NCBI RefSeq assembly: GCF_030272615.1
Contig: NC_081405.1
Span: forward strand, 308,798,014 to 308,862,013
Source of the DNA: Cryptomeria japonica
Taxonomy: Eukaryota; Streptophyta; Pinopsida; Cupressales; Cupressaceae
DNA length: 64,000 nucleotides
Direction of reading: 5' to 3'
Each line of letters opens with the position of its first letter. The stretch's first letter is position 1. This document shows, one piece after another, positions 1-11,828 of this stretch. The notes under the pieces were generated by a model. It worked only from the letters and a program-made list of their open reading frames with translations. It was not told the DNA's origin and did no database searches. The translations under genes and the position numbers were made by a program.

Positions 1-150
1 TTCAACTCTTGGATTGCTCTATCCTTTCCTTATTTCCCTATGGTTCTTGTGACAAGATTCCTTGTTGTTCAATCTCCCTTGTTTCAGAGTGGGATGCGAC
101 TACATCACTCCCTCCTTCGTCTAAGGTTGATTTTTTTTTTCTATGTAGCA
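1..150. other. Flank of the copia element
   Basis: T-rich sequence with no gene that I can recognise. Its last five bases, TAGCA (146-150), are the left target-site duplication of the copia element that follows. The sequence resumes after 6568. Confidence 0.6.
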
Positions 151-1373
151 TGTTGGCCATTTGGTGGAATTGATTATGTGTTGCATTGATGTTTTGTCAT
201 TGATGCCAACACTAGCTATTCAGATTCTTTATCGGCACCCTTCTGGTCCCGGTAGGTTGAGTGGTTTCTAGTTTACTTGGATCCGACATGATTTGGTAGG
301 CTCCGATATAGTTTGGTGATGGAATGTGCTTGTTCATGATACTCATGCTCATATTTGGTCAGTTGGTTTTGGTCTGGTGATCAGATGCTATCCTACTTGC
401 TTAAAAGCTTGGCTTCTAGTTTCGGCAAGGGTTTCACTAGCAGATCTTTTGGTGGAGATCCCTGATGAATTGCAAAAGTGGCATTGGTGCAGCTTCTGGT
501 GGAGTTTCAGGATGTTGTTGGTGATCATGTTCAAGATTTGGTGGATGGAGACCATTGCTGAAGTGTGCGGACCTATTTTGGGTCCCGGTTGATCTAGGTT
601 ATGGACCAGCTTTAATGTAGCGTGTGGATTGGACCTATCGATATATTTATGAGATGTCTTATGTGTTGAATATTATTTGTTTGGTCTAAGGCCAACATGG
701 TTTGTAATTATGTAACTGGTTTATTATCTTGTGGCTGACCTAATTGTTTATGGTCGAGGGTTTGTATATATAAATGTATGATCTCATTGTATATCATCAT
801 GGTTATTGTTAGAGGTCAGGGTCAAGGAATGTAATGTGCGAATAATGTAATATCGTTCAGGCAGAGGAGTTGGTCGATAATTGGAGATCGAATTGGGTTT
901 ATGTAAGAGGATTTAGTTCTTCAGTATTGAGCTTAATCGAAGCTGTACTCAGGCATAGGAGATGCTACATTTTGCAGTTCAACAGTTCTCCAGATTATAG
1001 TTTGAATTTATATGTAGTCAATGAGTATCCTTTTGTGATGAGCAGTGCGCTCTAGGATATTGGTCTTCTTGCAAGTGTAGGCCCCTCAATTGTAATTCAC
1101 ATACCTACTATAGAAGTATTATCTGGATGTGGGTAGGCTTCCCACCGTGGTTTTTCCCTTTACCGTGTTTTTGATGTATAAATATTGGTGTTATATGGAT
1201 GGCTTTTATTTTGTGATGATTATTTATGCTTAATTGGATTAACTTCTATTTTGGTATTAATGTTTTGTGTTCCAGTATTAAATTTTAAATTGCTAATGGT
1301 TTTGGTAGTATGTGACAACTGATTCACCCCCTCCCCTTCTCATTTGTGTTCTAGTTATTTGAATGGTCTAACA
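151..1373 (+). repeat. 5' LTR of the copia element
   Basis: This is the 1223-bp left LTR, starting TGTTGGCC and ending CTAACA. It matches 5351-6563 along its whole length, with small indels such as a gap of about 8 bases near the 3' end. Open frames inside it (326-592, 870-1055) recur in the other LTR as degraded copies and look like chance frames. Confidence 0.93.
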
Positions 1374-1375
1374 AT

Positions 1376-1387
1376 TGGTATCAGATC
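1376..1387 (+). other. Primer-binding site (initiator Met tRNA)
   Basis: TGGTATCAGATC begins two bases after the LTR end. It matches the usual initiator methionine tRNA complement at 11 of 12 positions. Confidence 0.85.
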
Positions 1388-1431
1388 TTTTGTCCTCTCT
1401 GTAGAAAGCTTAACTTCTTGAGGATGATCCT

Positions 1432-1818
1432 ATGACGACTAATAGTTCAAGTTCATCCAGTTCTTATGGAGATGTGAAGACTGAACCTTCTTTTCATGCA
1501 TCTACATCTACAACCCGTAAGAAAGATTGGAAAGTGTTGTATGCAAAGGAATTAGAAAATATGAAGAGAGAAGATGACGATTTTGAGCAACTTGAAGCAC
1601 TTTTTTCTAGAAGAGTACCTAAAGGACTGGTAGGAAGTAAGTATGAAGGAAAAGTACCTTTTAAATCTTTTGCAAGTAATAAGATTGGTCATTTGCATCT
1701 AGATGTCTTGAAAGGAATTCAAGATTTGAAGAAAGAGTTAGAAGATCATTTAAGCCTAACCTTTGATATCAGAACAAGTATAAGTACAATAAAAACAGAC
1801 ACAAATCATATTAAATAG
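1432..1818 (+). pseudogene. copia gag remnant with a ruined zinc knuckle
   Basis: A 128-codon frame starts with a serine-rich stretch (MTTNSSSSSSS). It then jumps to a charged segment leading to 'FKSFASNKIGH' at about residues 75-85. That position matches the CCHC knuckle of copia Gag (C-x2-C-x4-H-x4-C). Here both leading cysteines read as serine and the last cysteine is absent, while the histidine remains. Only about 70 residues separate the start from the knuckle, so the large RNA-binding and capsid core of a normal copia Gag is missing. The frame closes before the protease region, which is read in a different frame. A working Gag is very unlikely. Confidence 0.75.
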
Positions 1819-1859
1819 CGGATGAGGAAGCATTATGGATTCAGATGATGAACCAATAG

Positions 1860-2330
1860 TTGACTCTACTAGTGGTTTTAGGCAATGGGAAGGAATGGGT
1901 GTTCCTGGCTATCAAGGAAGATGATTCGGCACTGAAAGAGAATATACCTGAAGAGAAGGCACTTGCTACTAAATTAAAGACAATGATGAATGGGATTGAT
2001 AGTGGTTTTTCACATCATATGATTGGAGATAAAGGGAAGTTTCTATATTTGCAAGAATTTGATGGTGGTCTAGTTAGATTTGGAGATGACAAAGAATGCT
2101 TGATCAAGGAAAAATGAACTATATCATTGGATGGTAAGAACAATACTAAAAATGTTTATTATGTTGAAGGTTTGAGGCATAATCTTTTGAGTGTAGGACA
2201 ATTGGTAGATAAGGGATTTCAATTACAGTTCAAGGATGGAAAATGCAAAATCATTAACAGATCTGGAGTGGATATTGCAAGTGGTACATAGACAAAAGGT
2301 AATATATTTCATTTAAAGTCCAATGAGAAG
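1860..2330 (+). pseudogene. copia protease and pre-integrase linker remnant
   Basis: The frame keeps the aspartic protease active-site signature as 'IDSGFSHHM' near 2000-2025. It continues through 'VYYVEGLRHNLLSVGQL' at about 2157-2207, the conserved stretch after the protease in copia polyproteins. A TGA at 2115 and a TAG near 2290 interrupt it. The catalytic aspartate is present. The usual cysteine after DSG reads as phenylalanine. It belongs to the polyprotein of the 151-6563 element. Confidence 0.8.
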
Positions 2331-2336
2331 ACATGT

Positions 2337-2933
2337 TTGATTACACAGATTGATGAGATTTGGCTATGGAATAAAAGGCCGTGTCATGTGAATTTTGAAT
2401 GTATTGTGAAGATCAGTTCAACTAAGGAAATTAGGGATATACCTAAGATTATGAAGCCCTGTAATCTAGTATGTAAGGAATGTCAAATGGGTAAACAGGT
2501 CAGAACCTCTTTTAGGAGTATACAAGATAAATCAAATTATGTTCTTGATCTTATTCATACTGATTTGTGTATCCCTGCTAGAGTAAAATGTTTTCAAGGT
2601 GATAGATATTTCATGCTAATCATTGATGATTTTTCTAGAATGATGTGGGTTACTTTTCTAAAAGAAAAATCTAAAGCATTTGAGAAGTTTAAGATCTTTA
2701 AGTCTAAAGTGGAAACTAAGATAGGATTGAAGTTTAAATGTTTGAGGTCAGATCATGGTGGAGAATTCGAATCCGGTGAGTTTACTATCTTTTGTGTGAA
2801 GCATGGTATAAGAAGACAATTTTCTGCTCCTCAGACACATCAACAGAATGGAGTTGTGGAAAAGAAGAACAAAACTATCTTGGATGCTGCTAGAACAATG
2901 ATGATGGAAGCTAGTGTACCTCATATCTACTAG
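2337..2933 (+). pseudogene. copia integrase remnant
   Basis: The pre-integrase zinc finger is present as 'NKRPCHVNF...CKECQMGKQ', but the first histidine of the HHCC set reads as asparagine. The catalytic core keeps all three acidic positions: Asp in 'LIHTDLC', Asp in 'RSDHGGEF' and Glu in 'QNGVVEKKN'. A TAG at 2931 ends the frame just after the core, and 2934-3600 shows only stop-riddled remains of the C-terminal part. It integrated the element's cDNA when active. Confidence 0.88.
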
Positions 2934-3559
2934 AGAGAAGAAACGAGCACAATGGTTTATACATTCAATAGAGTATTTATCAAAGGAGAAACCAGTAAGA
3001 CACCTTATGAATTATAGTTTGCAAATACACCTACATCAGGAGAGATGATATTATTGGGAAATTTGATCCTAGATGTGATGAAGGCATATTTCTTGTTTAT
3101 TCTAATGAAAGAAAAGAATATAGATGTTAGAACAACAGATTGCACAAAATTGTGGAGAGTGATAATGACAAAGTAGATGATTTGAACAAAAGTCAAATTA
3201 GAGTTTATGAGAAGGAACCGATAGTGGAAATGATTATATCTGAACTCGTAGCACCTTTATAGGAATAGAGTGTTGAACCAGTTACTCTGGTAACATTAGA
3301 GAATTCTACAGTAACTGAAGAATAGGGAGGAGGAACATAAAGTCAAAAGACTCCTAGGTATGTGAAATTGAATCATTCAGAAGATCGGATCATTCAGGAT
3401 AAGATAAACAAAGTGATGACAAGAAGACGACTTGCAACTAATGAGGTATGTTTAATTTCACAAGTTGAACTGGTATCAGTAATTGAGGCATGCAAAGATG
3501 AATGTTGAAAGCTATGGAAGAAGAATTAGATCAGATTGAGAAAAATAACACATGGAATT

Positions 3560-4165
3560 GGTTCTCCGACCTAAAAAATAAAAAATGTTATTGGAACTAA
3601 ATGGGGTTTTAGGAATAAATTGAATGAGGATGATCAAGTTATTATAAATAAGGCTAGATTGTTTTGTAAAGGATGTTCTCAGAAGGAAGGAATTGATTAT
3701 GGAGAAACTTTTTCACCTGTAGTTAGGATTGAAGCTGTAAGATTATTTCTTGCCTATGTTGCTTTTAAAAACTCCAAGGTCTATCAGATGGATGTTAAAT
3801 GTGCATTTTTGAATGGGGATCTTGATGAGGAAGTTTATATTGAGCAACCTGATGGTTTTTCAATATCAGTTGATACAAATATGGTTTGCAAGTTAAGGAA
3901 AGATTTATATGGATTGAAACAAGCACCTAGAACTTGATATGCAGGGTTGGATAAATATCTTTTGAAGCTTGGTTTTACTAAGGGCAGTGCTGACAGTAAT
4001 TTATATTATAAAATCACTGATGATGATATACTGATTATTGAAGTATTTGTTGATGACATTATTTTTGGAGGTGAAGATAAGTTATGCATAGAATTTTCTA
4101 AGAATATGGAGAAAGAATTTGAGATGTCTATGATTGTTGAGATCAAATTTTTCTTAGGTTTGTAG
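3560..4165 (+). pseudogene. copia reverse transcriptase remnant
   Basis: Two open stretches (3620-3937 and 3947-4165) carry the copia reverse transcriptase. Motif A with its catalytic Asp is seen as '[14 protein letters not shown]'. '[10 protein letters not shown]' follows. The catalytic Asp pair sits in 'FVDDIIFGG', where most relatives have Tyr before the Asp pair. A TGA at 3935 replaces one residue directly after the QAPR block. The catalytic residues survive but the frame does not. Confidence 0.88.
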
Positions 4166-4960
4166 ATTAATTAGACTGACAAAGGTATTTTCATCTGTCA
4201 AACTAAATACACTAAGGAATTTTTGAAGAAATTGTGTATTGGAGATTCTAAACCGATAAGTACTCCTATGGTTACAAGTGAGAAATTGACAAGAAAAGAT
4301 GTTTCTGCACTAGTAAATCCTACAAGATACAAATCTATGATTGGAGGTCTATTTTATTTGACTCAAACTAGGCCTAACATTATGAATTTTGTCTGTATTG
4401 TGTCAAGATTTCAGAGTGATCCTAGAGAAAATCATGAGATGGCAATGAAATGGATTTTTAGATACTTGCAAGGTACATCACAATATGGCTTGTGGTAACC
4501 TAAGGATGATAACTTTACTTTATGTGTATATACAGATGCTGATTGGGCTGGAGATGTTGATGACTGGAAAAACACTTCCAATGGAGCTTTCTTTCTTGGA
4601 AAGAAGTTGGTTTCATGGATCAACAAGAAACAATCATGTACTTCTTTATTTGTTGCTGAAGATGAGTATGTTGCTGCTGCTACTAACTGTACACAAGTTT
4701 TATGGATGAAGAAAATGTTGAAGGATATAAAGGTGGATTGTGATGCACCGATAGTTATTCATTGTGATAACTTTGTTGTTGTTGATATATCAAAGAATTC
4801 GGTATTTCATTCCAAACCAAAGCACATATCTATCAAGTAGAACTTTTTGAAGGAGAAGGTGGAAGCAAATGAAGTTAGACTGGTTTATGTGAACACTAAA
4901 GAGAAGATTGTAGATATTTTCTCTAAACCTTTGCCCAAGGAATCATTTGAGTACCTGTGA
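4166..4960 (+). pseudogene. copia connection and RNase H remnant
   Basis: 'SMIGGLFYLTQTRPNIM' (about 4335-4385) is the connection region after the polymerase. RNase H follows with its acidic residues visible in 'YTDADWAGD' (~4530), 'VAEDEYVAAA' (~4655) and 'IHCDN' (~4757). Stops lie at about 4163, 4496 and 4838 and there are frame changes between the pieces. The remains run to 'DIFSKPLPKESFEYL', followed by a TGA near 4958; that stretch is the usual end of a copia polyprotein. Confidence 0.85.
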
Positions 4961-4979
4961 GACAGATTGGGAGTTTCTG

Positions 4980-5350
4980 CCCCTCTAGTAGAGACTTGAT
5001 TGATGAGGTTTGGCATCAATTTGGCATGCAATATCATAGATACTATTCATTCAAGCATTGATGTGGGGATGCTATTGCTCAGGGGGAGTAGTCATCTTTG
5101 TGATTCAATGGTTTATATTTTTTCTTTGATATTTTTGTGAGATTTCTGGCATTGATGTCAAAGGGGGAGTGACATTGATGTGAAAGAGAAAAAGAAAGAG
5201 AAAAAGGAAAAAAAAGGGAGAGATATTGATATTCAGAGCTGTATGCGGGAGATTGTTTTCTATCTTCCATTGGGGGAGACTTGTTTGGCATTTCTTGGTA
5301 CTTAGATGTTTTTCACATCTAGTATTTCCATCAATTCCAAAAGGGGAGAT
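4980..5350 (+). other. Element 3' leader with polypurine tracts
   Basis: This is noncoding sequence between the end of pol and the right LTR. The tract AAAAGGGGAGA at 5339-5349 directly precedes the LTR and is the expected plus-strand primer. Similar purine tracts lie upstream at about 5082-5090, 5158-5169 and 5185-5222. Confidence 0.7.
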
Positions 5351-6563
5351 TGCTGCCATTTGGTGGAATTGATTATGCGTTGCATTGATGTTTTGTCATT
5401 GATGCCAATACTAGCTGTTTGGATGCTTTATCGGCAACCTTCTAGTCCCGGTAGGTTGAGTGGTTTCTGTTTATCTTGGATCCGACATGATCTAGTAGGC
5501 TCCGATATAGTTTGGTGATGGAATTGGCTTGTTCATGATACGCATTCTCCTATTTGGTCAGTTGGTTTTGGTATGGTGATTGGATGCTATCCTACTTGTT
5601 TAGAAGCTTGGTTTCTTGTTTCGGCTAGGGTTTCATTGACAGAGATTTTGGTGGAGATCCTTGATGAATTACATAAGTGGTGTAAGTGCAGCTTCTGGTG
5701 GAGTTTCAGGATGTTCTCGGTGATCATGTTGGAGACTCGGCCGATGGAGATCATTACTGAAGCGTGTGGACCTATATTGGGTCCCTGTTAATCTAGGTTA
5801 TGGGCCGACTTTAATGTAATGTATGGATTGTACCTATCAATGTATTTTCAGGATGTCTTATGTGTTGGATATTATTTGTTTAGTCTAAGGCCGACATGGT
5901 TTGTAATTATGTAATTGGCTTATTATCTGGTGGCCGACCTAATTGTTTATGGTCGAGGGTTTGTACATATAGATGTAAGATCTCATTGTAGATCATCATG
6001 GTTATTGTTAGAGGTCACAGTCAAGGAATGTATTATGCAAATAATGTAATACAATTTAGGCAGAGGAGTTGGTTGATCGATGGAGATCAAATTAGGTTTA
6101 TGTAAGAGGATTTATTCCTCCGGTATTGAGATTAACTAGAACTGTACTGAGGCATAAGAGATGCTATCTTTTGGAGTTTAACACTTCTCTGGATTGTAGT
6201 ATGGATTTATATGTAGTCAGTGAGGCTCCTTTTGTGATGAGAAGTGTGCTCTAGGTTGTTGGCGTTCCTGCAAGTGCAGGCCCCTCAATTATAATTCACA
6301 TACTTACTAAAAAAGTATTATCTGACTGTGGGTAGGTTTTCAATCATGTTTTTTCCTTTTACCGGGTTTTCCACGTATAAATCTTGGTGTTATATGGATG
6401 GATTTTATTCTATTATTATTGTTTATGCTTAATTGGATTAACTGCTATTTCCGGTATTAATGTTTTGGGTTCTAGTATTAAAGTTTAAATTGCTAATGGT
6501 TCTGGTAATCTGTGATGACCAGTTCACACCCCCCCCTCTCACTTGTCTTCCGTTTATTTAACA
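5351..6563 (+). repeat. 3' LTR of the copia element
   Basis: This is the 1213-bp right LTR, starting TGCTGCC and ending TTTAACA. It is followed by the duplicated TAGCA at 6564-6568. It aligns with 151-1373. Confidence 0.93.
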
Positions 6564-6568
6564 TAGCA

Positions 6569-7741
6569 TGGTTAGTTATTTCTGGTAGGTCATTGTGGGT
6601 GGGGGGGGTTTGGTATCACTTATATTATAGGTTCTCTATGGTGGATTTCCCTTACTTTTTGTAGGGCTTTTGTTTCCTTCCTAAGTCCCTCTCCACTAGG
6701 GTTTGGTGGTAGTACTTGGTGAGGTAGTATTGTTGTTGAACTTGAGATTTTCATTAGCTTGGTTAACAGGTTACATTTAATTGGATCTTTCATCCCCATT
6801 TTCTTTTCACGCTTGCTTCTTGCCCTGTTATTTGGTTTGTTTCTAGGTTGCTCTATTTTCTGTATTCACGACTCTATAATAGTCTTTGTAAGTTCTCTAA
6901 CCTTCATTGTAGGGCTATGAGACTATTGGGGATGTTGTATGGGTGACCTATATCTACTTGGCCTTTTTTGCTACTTTGGTTGCTAGTAAGATCAACTTGG
7001 TTTCCATGATGATTAAATGATCTACCTTTGTTGTGGATACATCTGAAGCCCCTAATGTTAACATGTGTAGGATCCATTTTTATAGATTGTTTGTCCTCTG
7101 TGCCTTCTGTGATGGATGATTTTGGAAACATATTAAAAGTGCATGGGCTACCCATTGAGTGTGGTCCTCTAAAGATTTTATCCCCTTTCTTTTTATGTGG
7201 CATATCATCTGGATTAAGGTTTTTTGGTGCCCTCCCTGCCTTTGGGGTCCTTTATGCTTTTACAAGGTCTTTCTTAGAAGACTCCCTATGACGTTGAGCT
7301 TTATTTTATGGGGGTTGACTTAGGTTGTTGGGGTTTGGGGCTCTAAGCATTTCTTGGTGGAAGACTGGTTTTTTAGTGGTGTTGGTTATATACTGTCAGT
7401 TACAAGATGGATGTTGTTCCATGTTGAGGGTTCATTACCCTACAAATGACTAACCAAAAAGGGCTCTTCTCCCTTCTTATCTACTCCTATAATAGTTTTT
7501 GACTCCTTCTAGGGAATGTATTTTCTTCCCAAATATATTATTTTAACCCTACTGACACTCAACCTCTATTGTATCTTCTTGAGGGAGGAAGATTATGAGC
7601 TTTTATGGTTTGTTGAGATTAGATGGAAAGTATTCCCTTGTTTGTAGCTTATATTTGATAAGATGTAAATGCTAGCATGTAACCTTGTTTTCCCTTACTA
7701 GTGTTGACTATCACGTTTTGGATACTTTTACTATAGGTTGT
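6569..7741. other. Intergenic, no recognisable gene
   Basis: T-rich sequence with short open frames on both strands, such as 7028-7291 (+) and 6904-7203 (-). None shows a motif or family resemblance that I recognise. It may be an older decayed repeat. It is the sequence into which the chromovirus inserted. Confidence 0.5.
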
Positions 7742-7746
7742 GGTTC

Positions 7747-8527
7747 TGATGCAAGAGCATCCCCGGTTCATGTCAATCTTGCATCAACCAAAAATATTTC
7801 CTTTTTCTTTTGCTTTTTGTTTTGTAGTTTCAACATTTCTTTCTATATTTCCCTGATTTGGCTCACTAGATCTCAAGGAGTTGGATTTTTCTTGAGGACT
7901 TGATCATCTACCTTATTCCCAAACCGTGGAGCATTTGGATCATTTTCCACCAAGTTATCACTACCGGTTTCCAAGATAGGTTTTTGGTATGGGTTGCCTG
8001 GTTGTAATCTACCGGGATCTACTAGATCCCTTTTGTAGCTTGCGGAACCCTGAGCGTTGATTTCAATGCTCTTTGATGTCTGGCCGACCTTTCCCTATGA
8101 TCTACACTTCATCGTTTGGATTTTTTGGAGGAATTTCTTTAGCGGAGGCTGGCCTTGTTGTTTTTACATGTTAGGTCTTGTTCTTCGACATTTGATCCTT
8201 TTTGGGCTGACCGGATCCTTTTGGATCGTATAAATCATTGTAATTGAGCATTAGAATAGAGTTAAGGAAGGGATAGAATATAGAAGATAGATCCTAAGAT
8301 TTTAGGTCCCAGTTGTGACCTGTTCTATAATCAAGCATGTTTTTAGTAGGCCAGTATATGGGTTACTGTAACTCAATTTCTACCAATTGATTGTAAATAA
8401 TTTTTATGACATAATTCATTTAGTTATACATTGCCTCCATCATATCCTTATGAATCCATTGTGTTTACTCTTGCTGACAAGTTCGGATTGATCTCTTTGA
8501 GGTCCCTCCTAGCCGGTGACTGCACCA
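7747..8527 (+). repeat. 5' LTR of the chromovirus
   Basis: This LTR matches 13165-13942 over its length, including the CAAGAGCATCC start region and the GGTCCCTCCTA...TGCACCA end. The exact end (ACCA rather than TGCA) is chosen because it leaves near-matching 5-bp flanks on both sides. Confidence 0.88.
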
Positions 8528-8529
8528 AG

Positions 8530-8541
8530 TGGTATTAGAGT
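8530..8541 (+). other. Primer-binding site (initiator Met tRNA)
   Basis: TGGTATTAGAGT begins two bases after the LTR end. It differs from the standard initiator Met complement at two cytosines. Confidence 0.75.
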
Positions 8542-8827
8542 GATCTTTCATTCCAGAGATTGCATCGTCCTAAGAAATTTTGTGGTAGGGTGGCAGACTG
8601 TGGATCCGCCTTGCAGCTGCAAAGGAATGGAATGGAAATGGAATGAAGAGGAAATAGGAATGGTGGAGTGCATGGGATTGCAAACTCCACTATGATAGAA
8701 ATGTTGCAAGGAATAGCAGCCTGATTGGAAGCCATTGAGATAGCCTAGAGAAGAGGCTGACATATTGAAGATGTAAGTGAAGATGAAGGAGAAGAAGCCT
8801 CGACAGAACAAGTAAACCCACCGGTGA

Positions 8828-9620
8828 TTGATCCAAATGAAGAAAGGTTTTTTCAGGGTTTTGAGTAGGGCAAATACTAAAACTCATTTTACCCCACCTG
8901 AATATGATGGAAAGTTGGATTCTGATGAATTGATGGATTGGATCTCGGAGATGGAGAAATATTTTAATTTTGAAAACACTACAAAAGAAAGGATGGTGAA
9001 ATATGCCTATACCCAGTTGAAAGGTCGTGCATCTCTTTGGTGGGAGCATTTATAGGTTGAGAGACAAAAAAGAGGTAAAGAGAAGATCAAGATATGGGAT
9101 CAGATGGTTGGTAAGTTGAAATAAAAATTTATGCTAGCTGATTATCAAGTGAATCTGTTCTAGAAGTTGTAGAATTTGAGACAGATGGAATCTAGTGTGA
9201 AGGAGTACATCGAGGCATTTTACAAGTTGAATATTTGATATGGATATATGTTGATGATGAATTTGAACAAGTTGCAAGATATTTGAATGGATTATGGGTG
9301 TCTATACAAGATGAACTCAGTTTGATCAAATTGTAGAGTGTTGAAGAAGCCTACCAGTATGCCCTAAAAGAAGAAGAGAAGTTGAACAAAAGACATGAGA
9401 AGAGGTAGAGAGACAGAGGTGGAAGGTTTTCTGGAGGAATATTTCAAGGAGGAAGAGGATATACCAAAGGTAGATGAACCTGTACGGATCAAAACAAGGA
9501 CAAGGAAGTGAGAAAAATGGTAATTTCATACCAGAAAGATGATAGAAATTTCTACTAGAGGAGAGAACCGAATGGCTACCGGAATAAGAATTTTGGAAAG
9601 GATGACAAAAGACAAGACAA
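8828..9620 (+). pseudogene. Chromovirus gag remnant (capsid region)
   Basis: The frame at 8828-9055 contains 'FTPPEYDGKLDSDELMDWISEMEKY' in two adjoining short blocks and then 'LKGRASLWWEHL', the retrotransposon Gag capsid pattern (PF03732-like). A TAG at 9053 breaks it. The same protein continues with further stops through 'MESSVKEYIEAFYKLN' (~9187) and 'LKEEEKLNKRHEKR' (~9365). It would have formed the cytoplasmic particle that packages the RNA. Start uncertain; the region between the binding site and 8828 has no clean ATG-led frame. Confidence 0.78.
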
Positions 9621-9624
9621 GACA

Positions 9625-10110
9625 GTGTTTAGAGGAACTTTCTATGAATGTGGAGGAGAAGGACATCATTATTTTGAGTGTAAGAAGATAGAGAATACCA
9701 GAAGAACAACATTGGTGGAAGAAAACCCCACTGGATCAGCTAATAAACTAGAAGATGGAGAATTGTTGATGATGAGGAGAGCTTTGTGTCATATCGGGAG
9801 AGATGAAGAGCCTTTGCAGAAGAATAATTTGTTCAAGACCAGATGTAAGGTATCTAGTAAGTGCTATAAAGTTTTCATTGATAGTGGTAGTTCAAATAAT
9901 CTTTTTTCAGAAGAGATGGTGAATAAGTTGAATTTGGAAAGATTGAAAGACCCTAAGCCTTATCAGATAGAATGGATTTTGGATGATCATAAGTTGTTAG
10001 TAAGTGAGAAATGTTTAGTGCAATTGAAAATTGGGAATTATCATGATGAATTATTGTGTGATATTATGCCTATGGATTTCTGTCACCCTTTGTTGGGTAG
10101 ACCTTGGTAG
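9625..10110 (+). pseudogene. Chromovirus Gag zinc knuckle and aspartic protease
   Basis: An open stretch of 161 codons. Residues ~5-20 form the zinc knuckle 'FYECGGEGHHYFEC', in which the first cysteine of C-x2-C-x4-H-x4-C reads as phenylalanine. From about residue 87, 'VFIDSGSSNNLFSEEMV' is the retropepsin active site with its Asp-Ser-Gly. 'MPMDFCHPLLGRPW' closes the domain. The stop at 10108 (TAG) sits in the link to reverse transcriptase, whose open stretch resumes at 10159. Confidence 0.85.
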
Positions 10111-10158
10111 TTTGATAGATAGGCAGTACATGATGGGAGGAAGAATACATACACTATT

Positions 10159-11370
10159 GTGGCCAATAGGATGAAGCAAACCTTGTTGCCCTTGGAGGAC
10201 CCTTTGAAGATTGAAGTCTGTATGAATGCTAGAATCTGTTTGGTGGATGGAAGGAAATTCCTGGATGGAATGAGACATGAGAATGTGTGTTTTGCCTTAG
10301 TTCCTAAGAAGACTAAGAATTTGAATCATAAAGAAGAACACCTAGAAGAGATAAAAGATTTGTTGACAGAGTATGAAGAAATCATTTTAGATAATGTTCC
10401 TGATGGATTACCACTTGTGAGAAGTATCAGTCATTGCATGGACTTGGTTCCCGAAGCTCGTTTGCCTAACAAAGCTACACACCAGATGACACCGGTAGAG
10501 AATGAAGAGTTGAATAGACAAGTGTATGAGCTATTGAAGAAAGGTTTGATTAGAGAAAGTTTGAATCCTTGTGCAGTACCAATAGTATTAGCACCTAAGA
10601 AGAGTGGAGAATGGAGAATGTGTACCGATTCTAGAGAAATAAACAAGATCATAATGGACTATTTCAGTGGAGCCAAATACTTTACAAAGATAAACTTGAA
10701 GAGTGGATATCATCAGATCAATATCAAAGAAGGATATGAGTGGAAGACAAGATTCAAGACAAATGAAGGACTGTATGAATGGTTGGTGATGCCTTTTGGG
10801 TTAACTAATGCATTGAGTACTTTCATGAGGTTGATGAATTCTTTATTGAAGAAATTCTTGGGTAAGTTTGTTATTGTATATTTGGATGATATTTCATTTT
10901 TCAGTAAGATAAAAGAGGAGCATTTGTTGTAGTTGAGACCATTTTTGCAGAGGTTGAGAGAAGAAATGTTGCTGATAAATCTTAAGAAGTGTACTTTCAT
11001 GAAGGAGGAGTTAGTCTATTTGGGTTTTGTAATATCTGAGGATGTTTTGAAGATAGACCCTGAGAAAGTAAAAGATATTATTGAATGGCCTACACTGAAA
11101 AGCATTGGATAGGTAAGATCATTTCATGGATTGGCTAGTTTCTACTGAAAGTTCATCATAAATTTTAGTTTAGTTTGTAACCCTATGACTAAGACAATGA
11201 GAGGAGATAGGAAGGAGTTCAAGTAGACCACCAGAGCAAACAAAAGTTTTGAACTGTTTAAGAAAAAAGTGACTGAGCAGCCTATGCTAGCTTAACCAGA
11301 TTTCAATAAAGTATTTCAAGTGGATTGTGATGCATGTGGAATAGAAATAGGAGCAGTCTTGAGTGAGTAG
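10159..11370 (+). pseudogene. Chromovirus reverse transcriptase
   Basis: Open for 257 codons, then continuing past a TAG at 10930. Visible blocks are 'LAPKKSGEWRMCTDSREIN', motif A as 'TKINLKSGYHQI', 'VMPFGLTNALSTF', and the catalytic pair in 'VYLDDI'. Two substitutions stand out. The motif A aspartate reads as asparagine (KINL). The proline of the TNAPSTF block reads as leucine. The thumb and connection remain as 'YLGFVISED' (~11017) and 'ARSFHGLASFY'-like sequence (~11115), with stops at about 11110, 11145 and 11222. RNase H begins at 'FQVDCDACGIEIGAVLS' (~11317). Confidence 0.88.
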
Positions 11371-11828
11371 CTTGTTTTAGTGAGAAATTGAATGATGCCT
11401 AGAGGATACATTCAGTGTACGATCAAGAATTTTATGCTATAGTTCAATCCTTAAAGAAGTGGAGACATTACCTATTGCCTAAGGAGTTTTTGTTGTATAT
11501 AGATCATCAAGCTTTGCAGTATTTGAACAGTCAGAGTAAGTTGAATCAGAGACATATGAGATGGGTAGATTTTTTGTAGAGTTACACCTTTATGTTGAAA
11601 CATAGAAGTGGGAAATCTAACAAACTTGTTCATGCATTGAGTAGGAGAAGGAATTTGCTAACAGAGATGAGAGTAACAGTATTAGGATTTGAGGAGTTGA
11701 AGACCTTGTATGATGATGACCCAAATTTTGCAGAACCTTGGAAAGCATGTAGAGAACCGGTTAAGGTAGACAAAAGAAAGTGGTTGGATTACTTCATTGA
11801 GGATGGGACGTTATTCAAAGGAGTTTAG
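11371..11828 (+). pseudogene. Chromovirus RNase H and integrase linker
   Basis: '[22 protein letters not shown]' (in adjoining blocks, ~11410-11470) and '[12 protein letters not shown]' (~11495) are the RNase H core, carrying its Glu and Asp. 'MLKHRSGKSNKLVHALSRR' (~11592-11650) is the end of the domain that precedes integrase in gypsy elements. A frame change near 11370 and a TAG at 11577 break it. Confidence 0.82.

Larger units (their letters stand above)
151..6563 (+). mobile_element. Complete, inactivated Ty1/copia LTR retrotransposon
   Basis: Two similar LTRs (151-1373 and 5351-6563) both start TG and end CA. The whole is flanked by a perfect 5-bp duplication, TAGCA, at 146-150 and 6564-6568. 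A primer-binding site for initiator methionine tRNA follows the left LTR and a polypurine tract precedes the right one. Domain order is gag, protease, integrase, reverse transcriptase, RNase H, which is the copia order. The frame is broken by many stops and shifts and most of the gag core is missing, so it cannot be autonomous. By eye the first 200 bases of the two LTRs differ at about one base in ten, which makes this an old insertion. A solo LTR of the same family lies at 38996-41048 in the opposite direction. Confidence 0.95.

Noticed and set aside
326-592. 88-codon open frame in the copia LTR, also present at 5573-5791
   Set aside because: Both lie in LTRs and start and end at different places; no protein-like conservation beyond that of the LTR DNA.
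8690-9049. 119-codon open frame on the minus strand
   Set aside because: It lies opposite the chromovirus gag and has no motif of its own; a shadow frame.
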